Below are positions 43,873 to 53,055 of a DNA stretch of 64,000 nt, in pieces. A program made the position numbers and the translations under genes. The DNA is taken from contig JASGIB010000001.1 of the NCBI GenBank assembly GCA_047602125.1, forward strand, positions 1,240,001-1,304,000, given 5' to 3'. The DNA is from Pseudoluteimonas sp047602125. GTDB taxonomy: Bacteria > Pseudomonadota > Gammaproteobacteria > Xanthomonadales > Xanthomonadaceae. Position 1 is the stretch's first letter; every line of letters begins with the position of its first letter. Under the pieces are notes generated by a model. That model made no database searches. It was not told where the DNA came from and saw nothing but the letters and a program-made list of their open reading frames with translations.

Positions 43873-45513
43873 TTGTCAGACGATACCGAAACCACCCCGA
43901 AGCGCCGCGGCCGTCCGCCGAAGGCCCGACCCGAAGCCGAGTCCGCCGCGCCCGCCACTCCACCACCGCCTCCCGCCGCCGAACCGGCAGCCCCCGCCCC
44001 GCCGCCGCCCGCGGCCAGCGCGCCGGCGCCGCAGTCGAACGACGCATCTTCCGAAGGCGGATTCGAACCGCGTAACGGCCAGCAGCAGGACGGCCAGCGC
44101 TTCAACAACAACCGCCGCGATCGCTTCCGCAATCGCCGCGACCGCCAGCGCGAGCGCTACCAGAACGGCCTGCCGCAGGACGACAGCGGCGGCGGCAACG
44201 GCGAAGGCTTCGTGCCGCGCCCGCACCCGCAGGTGCCCGAGGGCTTCCCGACCTATTCGCTGGGCGACCTCAAGCGCATGCCCGCGCCGAAACTGATCGA
44301 CATCGCCGAACAGTTGCAGATCAGCGAAGGCGTCGCCCGCGCGCGCAAACAGGACATCATCTTCGGCATCCTCAAGGTGCTGACCCGCCACGGCGAAGGC
44401 GTCGCCGCCGACGGCGTGCTGGAAATCCTGCCGGACGGCTTCGGCTTCCTGCGCAGCGCCGAGGCCAGCTACCTCGCCGGCCCGGACGACACCTACATCT
44501 CGCCTTCGCAGATCCGGCGCTTCAACCTGCGCACCGGCGACCACATCTCCGGCCGCATCCGCTGGCCCAAGGACGGCGAGCGCTACTTCGCGCTGAACAT
44601 CGTCGACACCATCAACGGCGAACCGCTGGAAGCCTCGAAGAACAAGGCGCTGTTCGAGAACCTCACCCCGCTGTTCCCGCGCAAGCGCTTCAAGCTCGAG
44701 CGCGGCGACGGATCGACCGAGGACATCTCCGGCCGCATCCTCGACCTGATGGCGCCGCAGGGCAAGGGCCAGCGCGCGCTGATCGTCAGCCCGCCGAAGG
44801 CCGGCAAGACGATGATGCTGCAGCAGATCGCCACCGCGATCACGACCAACCACCCGGACGTGCACCTGATCGTGCTGCTGATCGACGAACGTCCGGAGGA
44901 AGTCACCGAAATGCAGCGCACCGTGCGCGGCGAGGTGATTTCGTCCACGTTCGACGAACCGGCCGCGCGCCACGTGCAGGTCGCGGAAATGGTGATCGAG
45001 CGCGCCAAGCGCCTGGTCGAGCACAAGAAGGACGTGGTGATCCTGCTCGATTCGATCACCCGCCTCGCCCGCGCCTACAACAACGTGGTGCCGTCGAGCG
45101 GCAAGGTGCTGACCGGCGGCGTGGATTCCAACGCGATGCATCGGCCGAAGCGTTTCTTCGGCGCCGCGCGCAACGTCGAGGAAGGCGGTTCGCTCACGAT
45201 CATCGCGACCGCGCTGGTCGACACCGGCAGCGCGATGGACAAGGTGATCTACGAGGAATTCAAGGGCACCGGCAATTCGGAAGTGCACCTGGACCGCCGC
45301 ATCACCGAGAAGCGCGTGTACCCGGCGATCGGCGTGAACCTGTCCGGCACCCGCCGCGAAGACCTGCTGATCGAGCCGGACCTGCTGCAGAAGATCTGGA
45401 TCCTGCGCAAGTTGCTGCATCCGATGGACGAAATCGCGGCGATGGAATTCCTGCTCGACAAGATGAAGAACACCAAGTCCAACGACGAGTTCTTCGCCTC
45501 GATGAAGCGGTAA
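43873..45513 (+). CDS. rho: Transcription termination factor Rho
   Basis: The 546-residue hexameric RNA helicase has an N-terminal extension (about 1-105) rich in Pro and Ala and then in Arg/Asn (RFNNNRRDRFRNRRDRQRER, about 75-95). The Rho N-terminal and cold-shock RNA-binding domains follow (LILPDGFGFLRSAEASYL-type stretch; EILPDGFGFLRS seen). The ATPase core has SPPKAGKTMM (Walker A, about 303-312), LLIDERPEEV, DSITRLARAYN and the Q/R loops. The start is probably a TTG (43873) after GAGG, giving LSDDTETTPKRRGRPPK. An ATG 36 codons upstream is less likely. Confidence 0.93.
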   Translation: MSDDTETTPKRRGRPPKARPEAESAAPATPPPPPAAEPAAPAPPPPAASAPAPQSNDASSEGGFEPRNGQQQDGQRFNNNRRDRFRNRRDRQRERYQNGLPQDDSGGGNGEGFVPRPHPQVPEGFPTYSLGDLKRMPAPKLIDIAEQLQISEGVARARKQDIIFGILKVLTRHGEGVAADGVLEILPDGFGFLRSAEASYLAGPDDTYISPSQIRRFNLRTGDHISGRIRWPKDGERYFALNIVDTINGEPLEASKNKALFENLTPLFPRKRFKLERGDGSTEDISGRILDLMAPQGKGQRALIVSPPKAGKTMMLQQIATAITTNHPDVHLIVLLIDERPEEVTEMQRTVRGEVISSTFDEPAARHVQVAEMVIERAKRLVEHKKDVVILLDSITRLARAYNNVVPSSGKVLTGGVDSNAMHRPKRFFGAARNVEEGGSLTIIATALVDTGSAMDKVIYEEFKGTGNSEVHLDRRITEKRVYPAIGVNLSGTRREDLLIEPDLLQKIWILRKLLHPMDEIAAMEFLLDKMKNTKSNDEFFASMKR

Positions 45514-45535
45514 CGCATCCGCGCCACGCAAAAAC

Positions 45536-45562
45536 GAAACGCCCCGCGATGCGGGGCGTTTC
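45536..45562. terminator. Terminator after rho
   Basis: GAAACGCCCCGC (45536-45547) and GCGGGGCGTTTC (45551-45562) form a perfect 12-bp stem around GAT. It lies between convergent genes and can serve both directions because of its AAA/TTT edges. Confidence 0.88.
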
Positions 45563-45574
45563 CGTATCCGTTGA

Positions 45575-46441
45575 TCAACCGCCCTGCATCAGCGGCGTCA
45601 ACAGCTTCGGGCCGGCGTTGTCGAGAGTCAGTACGCCGTCAGGCGCGGCATCGCTGGCACAGCGACCATCCCTGTCGGAAGTGCGCCAGGGAATCGGCGC
45701 GCAGGGTCCGGGGATGTATGCCCTCCATTCGCCATATCCGTTATCGAACGACTCCCCCATGCTGAACGCGACCGGGAGGATTCCAGACCAATACGGGTCT
45801 CCTTCGGGCTCGCGCTGCGGAACGGCGAAGGTCCATTGGCGCACCACTTTCACCGTAGCCTCTCCCAGCACGTTGCGCAGTCTCGCCAACTCCTTCTCGT
45901 TCGTCCCAAGCCCGGGCAAGCTGACCTGCTGGACGACGGCATCCAGCACCTTGCCGTCCGTTCCGATTTTCAGCGCAAGGTACAGGTTGGCTGCGCCCAG
46001 CCCTGTCGACTGCAGCGCATGCACCATGGGCCCGAGCGAAGTCCTTTTCAGGACGCTGATGCGCTCGTCCGCACCGTCCTTCCCGCCGGAAAAGCTCGCG
46101 CTCTGGATGCGCACGTTGAAATTCCGCTCGTCGACGGGCTTGGCGACGATGCGCAGCGACATGTTCGTGCGCGCGGCAACCGGCTTCCCATCGACCAGCA
46201 CCGGCTCGAACCGCCATTGCGACACCTGCGTGCCGATCATTTGCGTGATCGCAGCCGAAAGCTTCTCGGAATGGTCGATGGAATAGCGCTCGACGCTGCC
46301 GTCGGGCCGCATGTCGATGCTCCCGCTCACCAGCATGCTCATCTCGGCTTTTTCGATGAGCTTGCTACCCTCGGCCGCCATGGCCGGGGGGCCCGGCTCC
46401 AGCAGGAGCGCCGCGACGAGCGCGAATCCACGAATCTTCAT
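45575..46441 (-). CDS. Exported protein with two TonB-C-like domains
   Basis: The 288-residue protein has a signal peptide (about 1-23, ending PAMAA). It has no membrane anchor beyond that. QWRFEPVLVDGKPVAARTNM (about 73-92) and VRQWTFAVPQREPEGDPYWS (about 200-219) both have the W-x-F-x-P-x-x-x-G pattern of the TonB C-terminal domain. TonB proper has an N-terminal anchor and a Pro-rich spacer, which are missing here, so this is a free periplasmic relative with unknown function. G+C is a little lower than average. It may share a transcript with the gene upstream (43 bases). Confidence 0.72.
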   Translation of the reverse strand: MKIRGFALVAALLLEPGPPAMAAEGSKLIEKAEMSMLVSGSIDMRPDGSVERYSIDHSEKLSAAITQMIGTQVSQWRFEPVLVDGKPVAARTNMSLRIVAKPVDERNFNVRIQSASFSGGKDGADERISVLKRTSLGPMVHALQSTGLGAANLYLALKIGTDGKVLDAVVQQVSLPGLGTNEKELARLRNVLGEATVKVVRQWTFAVPQREPEGDPYWSGILPVAFSMGESFDNGYGEWRAYIPGPCAPIPWRTSDRDGRCASDAAPDGVLTLDNAGPKLLTPLMQGG

Positions 46442-46484
46442 CCCCGTTCTCCGTCCCTGAAGTCCGGCGCGAGCATAGCGCGGC

Positions 46485-47324
46485 TCAGTCGTCCACGCTG
46501 TCAAGGTCGTCCTCGGCGAAACGCCAGGTTCCTTCCTCGCGCCGCATCAGCACCCGCCCGGCACGGCGGATGTCGTCGCGATCGGTGCCTTCGATCCATA
46601 GCACCACGTGGTCGCCGTCGACGAGGCCGCGCGGAATGTCCGCCTGCAGCGGCGTGCCGTCGCGCGCGTCCTTGATGGCTTCCTTCACCCGCGACGGATC
46701 GTCCTCCGGGAAACGCCACGAGCCATCGCTGCCGGCGAGCTTGCGCAGCGCAACGGCATCGCCCTTCGCCAGCGCCGCGAGCCACGCACGATACGCCGCG
46801 CCAGGTTCGCCGCCGCCGGCGGGCAACGGCTTGCCCGGCAACGGCGTCACCGCTACATCGAAGCGCAGGTCGAAATCGTAGGTCTGGTCGAAGAAGGATT
46901 CGGGTTCCTTCAATTCCCAGCCGCCGGCGACATGGTCCGCCTCGAACGTGTCGAGCCCGAACGTGCCGTAGCCGGAGGTATTGAACGAATCGTCGGGTTG
47001 CCTGCGCTGGTAGAACAGACCGCATTCGCTGCTGTCGTCGCCGACGCAGATGCGCACGTAACCGCCGGCGCGGTCGCCCAGTTCCGCGCGGACTTCGTCC
47101 TCGGGATCGAACGCGGCCGCGACCTTCGCCGCGTCCAGCGGGAAGTCGCTGAGGTAGACGAAGGTTTGCGGGCCGTCGATGCCGCGATCGCGGACCACGG
47201 CGATGGCGTATTTCGCATCGACGCGGGTGTCGCCGAGGCGGAAGTGCCCGCGGCCTGCCGCGAGCGCATCGGCCACGGGCAGCGACAGCAGCAACGCCAG
47301 CGCACCGGCATGGATCGCGTTCAT
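46485..47324 (-). CDS. Exported protein of unknown function
   Basis: The 279-residue protein has a signal peptide (about 1-22, ending ADALAAG). Two cysteines (VRICVGDDSSECG, about 92-100) probably pair. The C-terminal half (about 170-279) has a pattern of small alpha/beta domains (YRAWLAALAKGDAVALRKLA, then FAEDDLDSVDD at the end). This resembles domains that follow a counted residue-per-step helical start, but no family is named with confidence. GGAGAAAGG precedes the ATG at 47324. Confidence 0.72.
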   Translation of the reverse strand: MNAIHAGALALLLSLPVADALAAGRGHFRLGDTRVDAKYAIAVVRDRGIDGPQTFVYLSDFPLDAAKVAAAFDPEDEVRAELGDRAGGYVRICVGDDSSECGLFYQRRQPDDSFNTSGYGTFGLDTFEADHVAGGWELKEPESFFDQTYDFDLRFDVAVTPLPGKPLPAGGGEPGAAYRAWLAALAKGDAVALRKLAGSDGSWRFPEDDPSRVKEAIKDARDGTPLQADIPRGLVDGDHVVLWIEGTDRDDIRRAGRVLMRREEGTWRFAEDDLDSVDD

Positions 47325-47422
47325 GGCCTTTCTCCGCTCCGCCCTTCCCGGAACCACGCAGGATCGCGCCCCGACCGGACGCCACGGGCCACAACCGCCT
47401 ATCATCGGCCACGGAGGTGCGC

Positions 47423-49240
47423 ATGCACGGTGGTGGTCTCGAACTCGCGCTGGTATTCCTGCTCGCGGCGGTGGTCGCTGTGCCGGTGTTCAAGCGCTTC
47501 GGCCTCGGCGCGGTGCTCGGCTACCTCGTCGCCGGCGTGCTGCTCGGCCCGCATGCGCTGAAGGTGGTGGCCGACCCCGAACGCGTGCTCGCCGCTAGCG
47601 AAATCGGCGTGGTGATGATGCTGTTCGTCATCGGGCTGGAACTCTCGTTCCCGCGGCTGAAGCTGATGAGGCGCCCGATCTTCGGCACCGGCGGCCTGCA
47701 GGTGCTGCTGACAGCGGCGCTGCTGGGCGGACTGGTGATGCTGCAGGGATTGGCCTGGCAAACCGCGATCGTGGTCGGCGTCGGCCTCGCGCTGTCGTCG
47801 ACCGCAGTGGGCCTGCAGTTGCTGACCGAGCGCAAGGAACTCAACAGCGACCACGGCCGGCTTGCATTCGCGATCCTGTTGTTCCAGGACCTCGCCGCGA
47901 TTCCGCTGCTCGCCGCGATTCCGCTGCTCGCGCATGCGGCCGACACCGAGACCAACACCTGGATGGCGGTGGCCAAGGCCGTGGGCGCCATCGCCGCGCT
48001 GGTGTTCGGCGGGCGCTTCCTGCTGCGCTACGTGTTCGGCATCATCGCCCGCACCGGCATGCCCGAGGTGTTCACCGCCACCGCCTTGCTGGTGGTGCTG
48101 GGCAGCGCTTGGCTGCTGCAACAGGTGGGCCTGAGCGCCGGCCTGGGCGCGTTCCTCGCCGGCGTGCTGCTCGCCGATTCGGAATTCCGCCACGAACTCG
48201 AATCGCAGATCCAGCCGTTCGAAGGCCTGTTGCTCGGCCTGTTCTTCATGGCCGTGGGCATGAGCATCGACCTGCGCGTGGTCGCCGCCGACCCGGCCTC
48301 GATCGCCATCGACGTGGCGGTGCTGATGGCGGTGAAGTTCGCCGTGCTGTTCGGTCTCGGCCTGCGCCCGGGCAAGCTGACCACGCGCGGCGCGCTGATG
48401 CTGGGCGCGGTGCTGGCGCTGGGCGGCGAATTCGCGTTCGTGGTGTTCAACGAAGCCGACCGCGCCAACCTGCTGGCGAAGGCGCAGCACGACCGCCTCA
48501 CCGCGATCGTCGGCCTGTCGATGGCGGTCACGCCGCTATTGCTGATCGCGATCGTGCGCCTGCTCGCGCTGGGCAAGGACAAGGAACCGGCACGCGCGTT
48601 CGACGACATCCCGGACGAACAGCCGCAGGTGCTGATCGCCGGCTTCGGCCGCTTCGGCCAGATCATCGCGCGCATGCTGTTCGCGCAGAAGATCCGCTTC
48701 GTCGCGATCGATCCGGACGTGGAGCAGGTCGATTTCTTCCGCCGATTCGGCAATCCCATCTACTACGGCGACCCGGCCAAGCCCGACCTGCTGCGCGCGG
48801 CCGGCGCGGCTCGGATCAAGGTGTTCGTGGTCGCGATGGACGACGTCGAGGCGAGCCTGCGCATCACCCGCCTGATCCGGCGCCAGTATCCGAAGGCCAA
48901 GGTGTTCGTGCGTGCGCGCGACCGCCGCCATGCCTGGCAATTGATGGACTTCGGTGTGAAGCCGCTGCGCGAAACCTTCGGCAGCAGCCTGGAGATGGGT
49001 CGCGACGTGATGGTCGCGCTCGGCATCCCGTTCGATGTCGCCGACGACCGCGCGCATCGCTTCCGCGAACTCGACGAGCGTTTGCTGGAAGCGCAATACC
49101 TGGTCTACGACGACGAGGATGCGTTGCGCCAGACCAACGCCGACGCGCGCAAGGAGCTGGAACAGTTGTTCGCCGCGGAAATCGGCGAAGGCGAATTCGG
49201 CGAAGTGGTGAAGGTGAAGGACGAGGCGGCGGGGATTTAG
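47423..49240 (+). CDS. Monovalent cation:proton antiporter-2 (KefB/KefC type)
   Basis: The 605-residue inner-membrane protein has about 12-13 helices of the CPA2 exchanger domain (about 1-385), with LGYLVAGVLLGP and ALSSTAVGLQLL, FQDLAAIPLL, then a cytosolic RCK_N/TrkA-N domain (about 405-520; VLIAGFGRFGQIIAR as nucleotide-binding motif). KefB/C proteins export K+ during electrophile stress and are gated by glutathione adducts. Which of the two this is cannot be told. The start at 47423 follows GGAGG; a GTG six bases upstream overlaps that site. Confidence 0.9.
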   Translation: MHGGGLELALVFLLAAVVAVPVFKRFGLGAVLGYLVAGVLLGPHALKVVADPERVLAASEIGVVMMLFVIGLELSFPRLKLMRRPIFGTGGLQVLLTAALLGGLVMLQGLAWQTAIVVGVGLALSSTAVGLQLLTERKELNSDHGRLAFAILLFQDLAAIPLLAAIPLLAHAADTETNTWMAVAKAVGAIAALVFGGRFLLRYVFGIIARTGMPEVFTATALLVVLGSAWLLQQVGLSAGLGAFLAGVLLADSEFRHELESQIQPFEGLLLGLFFMAVGMSIDLRVVAADPASIAIDVAVLMAVKFAVLFGLGLRPGKLTTRGALMLGAVLALGGEFAFVVFNEADRANLLAKAQHDRLTAIVGLSMAVTPLLLIAIVRLLALGKDKEPARAFDDIPDEQPQVLIAGFGRFGQIIARMLFAQKIRFVAIDPDVEQVDFFRRFGNPIYYGDPAKPDLLRAAGAARIKVFVVAMDDVEASLRITRLIRRQYPKAKVFVRARDRRHAWQLMDFGVKPLRETFGSSLEMGRDVMVALGIPFDVADDRAHRFRELDERLLEAQYLVYDDEDALRQTNADARKELEQLFAAEIGEGEFGEVVKVKDEAAGI

Positions 49241-49260
49241 GCGATTGCGTTCCCTTTGCT

Positions 49261-49347
49261 GGTCATTCCCGCGAAAGCGGGAATCCATTTTGATCTTCGC
49301 TCCATTTCTTTAAAGCGAAAATGGATCCCGGCTTTCGCCGGGATGAC
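49261..49347. repeat. Inverted pair of dRS3-like palindromic repeats
   Basis: The left unit GGTCATTCCCGCGAAAGCGG-GAATCC (49261-49286) and the right unit GGATCCCGGCTTTCGCCGGG-ATGAC (49323-49347) each form a hairpin. Together, with ATTTT/AAAAT and TTCGCT/AGCGAA inner parts, they form an imperfect inverted repeat of about 87 bases. Units of the type ATTCCCN8GGGAAT are common dispersed repeats in xanthomonads and neisseriae. It sits just after the antiporter gene and next to a gene of lower G+C. Confidence 0.8.
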
Positions 49348-49399
49348 GGCGTGATGCGTCGAGGAATGCCGGATCGATAAAGCCGACCCAGCCGACTTG

Positions 49400-49747
49400 C
49401 TACGGCTCGAACTCTTTGACTACCGATTCGCCTTTCGGCGTCAACACGATTTCCACCATTTCGCCGCTGGCACTTTGAATCGAATTCACTCGCACATAAC
49501 CCGCTGATTGAAGAGCCATAAGCTGCGGCCATGATCTCTCAAGCGATACGGAATTTCTGAGCAAGTAGGTTCCGGGGTCAGCGTCAAACAGAAACGCCAA
49601 CGATCGAATTCCAACGCCAAGCGTCGCTTTGGAGTCTGCATTCAAGGCTCGCGCAGCCTGAGCCGGATCAGAATCGTCAGCGCTTGTTTTCCCGCAAGCC
49701 ACGCACAAAGCAAGAATCAGAAGACAAGAGATGCTTCGCAATTTCAT
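49400..49747 (-). CDS. Small lipoprotein of unknown function
   Basis: The 115-residue protein has a lipoprotein signal peptide with CVAC as lipobox (Cys at about 18). The mature part ends with a small winged-helix-like or beta pattern (LMALQSAGYVRVNSIQSASG, VEIVLTPKGESVV), resembling the LTPKG turn of helix-turn-helix proteins, though it would be outside the cytoplasm. G+C (about half) and codon use differ clearly from neighbours. It lies between the repeat pair and the ankyrin gene, which suggests horizontal arrival. No family is recognised. Confidence 0.75.
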   Translation of the reverse strand: MKLRSISCLLILALCVACGKTSADDSDPAQAARALNADSKATLGVGIRSLAFLFDADPGTYLLRNSVSLERSWPQLMALQSAGYVRVNSIQSASGEMVEIVLTPKGESVVKEFEP

Positions 49748-49767
49748 GGCGACTCCCGGCGCTTGAA

Positions 49768-52700
49768 TCATTCCCGCAAAAACTGCGCCATCGAGGGCGG
49801 TTGCGGCGCGGCGGGCGGGGCGAGTTCTGCGGCGACGTCGACGAAGCCGCGCATCAGCGCGACCTCGCGCGGGCGGCGGTTGAGCGCATCGCGCAGGTCC
49901 GGATCGGCCCCGGCGCGCAACAGGCGCTGGGCCACGCGCAACAGGCCATGCAGCGCGGCGAGGTGGAGCGGGCCGAAGCCGCGCGGATCGCGCGCGTCCA
50001 GTGCGATGGACTCCTCGAGCAACTGGTCGAGCGCGTCGAGCAGCACATCCTCGTCGCAGGCGGTTCCCGGCTCGGCGCGCGCGCCAAGCAGCAGCAGCAA
50101 CGGAGTCACGCCGCCGGTCGCGGCCTGGTCGGGTTCGGCGCCGGCGAGCAGCAGGGTGTCGAGCAGCGCGAGCAGGCGCGGGCGTTCGCGCGCGGTGAAT
50201 CCGTACAGCGCGGCGCAATGCAGCGGCGTCAGGCCTTGCGCATCGCCGGCGTGCACGTCGGCACCGGCGGCGAGCAGGCGCGCGCACACGTCCGGCAAGC
50301 CGAGCGCAGCGGCCAGCATCAGCACCGTGACTTCGCCGGGCAGGCGCTGTTCGAGGCTCGCGCCGGCATCGAGCAGGCGTTCGACGATCTCGACGTGGCG
50401 CATGCTCACCGCCGCCGACAGCGGCGTCGCGCCGGTGTTCGCCGCGAGTTGCGGGTTCGCGCCGCGCGCGAGCAGCAGTTCGGTGGTCGCGCGATGCCCG
50501 CCGCCGGCCGCGCGCAACAACGCGGTGCAACCCTGCGCGTCGGCGGTATCGATGGCGAAGCCGAGCTCGAGCAGGCGCCGCACCGCATCGGTGTCGCCGA
50601 CGATGGCCGCCGCGGGCAAGTCGGTCGCGCGCAATGCGCGACGCGGCAGCGGCCAGCCGCGCCAGTCCAGCCAGTCGGCGAGGTCGCGGCGCCCACCGGC
50701 GAGCGCGACGCCCAGCGGCGTCTGTCCGTCGGCGGCGCGCAGGTCGGGTTGCGCGCCGGCGGCGACGAGCTGCTTCAGCACCGATTCGCGACCGAGCGCG
50801 GCAGCGAGATGCAGCGCAGCCATGCCGTGCGCATCGCGCGCATCCAGGTCGACGCCGCAGGCGACGAGCCGCGCGCACAACTGCGGCCAACCCAGCCGCA
50901 CGGCCAGTGCCAGCGGCGGGTCGCCGGCCGCGCTCGCGCCGAACGGATCTGCGCCGCGATCGAGCAGGTCCAGCGCGAATTGCTGGTGCGAAGCCGCCGC
51001 GTGTTCGCCGTCCGCGCAGGCGGCGAGGAAGCGCGCGAGCCCGCGGCGCCCCGCCGGCGAACAGGCGCGGCGCAGGTACAGGTGCAACGCGGGGATCGCT
51101 TCGGATCCGCGCGCGAGCAGCGCGAACACCGGGGTGTCGCCGTGCGCGTCGCGGGTTTCCGCATCGGCGCCGTGCGCGAGCAGCCACGCAACGGCATCGG
51201 TGCGCAGCATGAGCCGCGGTTCGTGCAACAGTTCGCCGAGTTCGCGCGGCCGCAGCAGGCGCGCGAGCGCATCCAGCCCCTGCGCCTGGCGCTCGACCAG
51301 GCCATCGCGCAACAACGATTGCGGCGTGCGATCGGGCGGCGGCGCCTGCGCGGCGTCGCCACCGACGCTGGCAGGCAGCGGATACGCGGGATCGAGCAGC
51401 GACACCAGCGACCAGCGACCGGCCGATGCGGCGATACCGACCGGCGTGCGTCCGTCGGCGCCGGCGAGTTGCGGATCGGCGCCGAGTTCGAGCAGGCGCT
51501 TCACCGTCGCGCCGGACGGCAGTTCGGCGAGCGCGGCGAACGCGAGCGCGTTGCGGCCCTCGTTGTCGACCGCCGCGATGTCCGCGCCGGCGGCATGCAG
51601 CGCATCGACCACCGCGGCGTTGCCGCCCTCGGCCGCATCGAGCAGGGGCGTGCGCCCGTCGCCATCGCGCGCGCGCGCATCGGCGCCGGCTTCGAGCAGC
51701 ACCTTGACGATGCCGGGATGGCCCGCGCGCGCCGCCGCATGCAATGCGCCGCGCCCCTGCGCATCGCGCGAATCCACCCGCGCCTTGTGCTTGAGCAGCA
51801 GTTGCACGCCCGAAGCATCGTCGTCGTCGCCACCGGCCGCGGACAGCAACGCGGGCGCGGCATCGGCGGCCTCGGGCTTCGCGCCCAGTTCGAGCAGGAA
51901 GCGCGCGAGCCGCCAGTTGCGGCAGGCACAGGCGACGCCGAGCGGGGTCACGCCTTCGTCGTTGCGCGCGTCGAGTTCGGCGCCCGAATCGCGCAACAAG
52001 GCGGCCACGCCCGGATCGGAACTGCGCGCGGCATGGTGCAACGGCGTGTTGCCGTCGCGGTCGCGGCCGCGCGCGTCGGCGCCGTTGGCGAGCAGGGTCA
52101 TCACCGCTTCGGGACGGCCGTGCCAGCTGTCGCGGGTCGCCGCGAGCAAGGGCGTCATGCCGGCATGCGCCTGGTTGAGGTCGACGCCGCGCGCGATCAG
52201 CGCGCGCAGCAGGCGCAAATCGGGAAGCACCGCGGCGAGCACTGGCAGCACGCGCTGGTCGCGTTCGTCCGCGGGCGGGACCGCATTCGCATCGGCGCCG
52301 GCCTCGAGCAGTTCCAGCGCGCGTTCCACCCGGCCGCCGCGCGCGGCGGCATAGAGCTCGGGCGCGAGGTCGACGACGGGCGCGGCCGCGATCGGCGCGA
52401 CCATCGCCGGCGCACGCACCGTTTCGATCGCGTCGGAACCGCTTCCGTCGACCGATTCGGGTTCTTCGACAACGGTCGCGACGCGCGCGGGCACGACCTC
52501 GCGCTGCATCCACCAGTGCAATCCGGGCCACAGCACGACGCAGGCCATCGCCAGCGCATGCCGCGCATTGGCCGGCAGTGCGTCCGGCCACGCCAGCAAC
52601 ACGATCGACGCCAGCACCAGCGCCACCGCGCAAGCGACGCCGAGGCCCTGCCATGAAGTCCACGGCGGCGATTCGTCGCGCATCCGCGTTGCGGCCCGTG

Positions 52701-53055
52701 CGGTCTCGGCGCGATGCCAGGCGGCCCAACCGTACCAGAGCAGCACCAGCCCGATGCCGAATGCCGCGCTCAGGCCGAACACGCCGCCCAAGCCGGGCCT
52801 GAACACCAGGCTCGCCAGCGGCCACGCCAGCAGCAGGCCGGAGAGCAGCAGCGCGACGACCCAGCGTTGCGCCAGCGCGAACAGGTCGGTCCAGCCGAAG
52901 GAGGCATCGCGTCCGCGCAACAACAGCGCGAACAGCGGTTGCGCCAGCCAGCCACCGACGGCCGCGGCGATGCCGCCGAACGCGGTCGCGGCCGCGGCCA
53001 GCACCGCACCCGTGCCGAGCGCGAACGCGCGCAGGTTGCGGTTGCGCTCAGGCAT
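49768..53055 (-). CDS. Membrane-anchored ankyrin-repeat protein (1095 aa)
   Basis: The N-terminal 190 residues carry about five hydrophobic helices (about 10-35, 62-88, 90-110, 133-155, 160-182). Then come more than 20 ankyrin repeats (about 210-1085), with units such as GMTPLLAATRDSWHGRPEAV, DGNTPLHHAAR, GRTPLLDAAEGGNAAVVDAL and GLTPLHCAALYGF. Ankyrin repeats bind proteins, and the protein probably hangs a long binding rod from the inner membrane. The partner is unknown. The start at 53055 overlaps the ycgL end by 8 bases, so the two are coupled. Confidence 0.88.
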   Translation of the reverse strand: MPERNRNLRAFALGTGAVLAAAATAFGGIAAAVGGWLAQPLFALLLRGRDASFGWTDLFALAQRWVVALLLSGLLLAWPLASLVFRPGLGGVFGLSAAFGIGLVLLWYGWAAWHRAETARAATRMRDESPPWTSWQGLGVACAVALVLASIVLLAWPDALPANARHALAMACVVLWPGLHWWMQREVVPARVATVVEEPESVDGSGSDAIETVRAPAMVAPIAAAPVVDLAPELYAAARGGRVERALELLEAGADANAVPPADERDQRVLPVLAAVLPDLRLLRALIARGVDLNQAHAGMTPLLAATRDSWHGRPEAVMTLLANGADARGRDRDGNTPLHHAARSSDPGVAALLRDSGAELDARNDEGVTPLGVACACRNWRLARFLLELGAKPEAADAAPALLSAAGGDDDDASGVQLLLKHKARVDSRDAQGRGALHAAARAGHPGIVKVLLEAGADARARDGDGRTPLLDAAEGGNAAVVDALHAAGADIAAVDNEGRNALAFAALAELPSGATVKRLLELGADPQLAGADGRTPVGIAASAGRWSLVSLLDPAYPLPASVGGDAAQAPPPDRTPQSLLRDGLVERQAQGLDALARLLRPRELGELLHEPRLMLRTDAVAWLLAHGADAETRDAHGDTPVFALLARGSEAIPALHLYLRRACSPAGRRGLARFLAACADGEHAAASHQQFALDLLDRGADPFGASAAGDPPLALAVRLGWPQLCARLVACGVDLDARDAHGMAALHLAAALGRESVLKQLVAAGAQPDLRAADGQTPLGVALAGGRRDLADWLDWRGWPLPRRALRATDLPAAAIVGDTDAVRRLLELGFAIDTADAQGCTALLRAAGGGHRATTELLLARGANPQLAANTGATPLSAAVSMRHVEIVERLLDAGASLEQRLPGEVTVLMLAAALGLPDVCARLLAAGADVHAGDAQGLTPLHCAALYGFTARERPRLLALLDTLLLAGAEPDQAATGGVTPLLLLLGARAEPGTACDEDVLLDALDQLLEESIALDARDPRGFGPLHLAALHGLLRVAQRLLRAGADPDLRDALNRRPREVALMRGFVDVAAELAPPAAPQPPSMAQFLRE

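Noticed and set aside
49684..52656. Open frame of about 990 codons on the plus strand through the ankyrin gene
   Set aside because: The apparent repeats are the complement of the ankyrin repeats; no own signal or domain.
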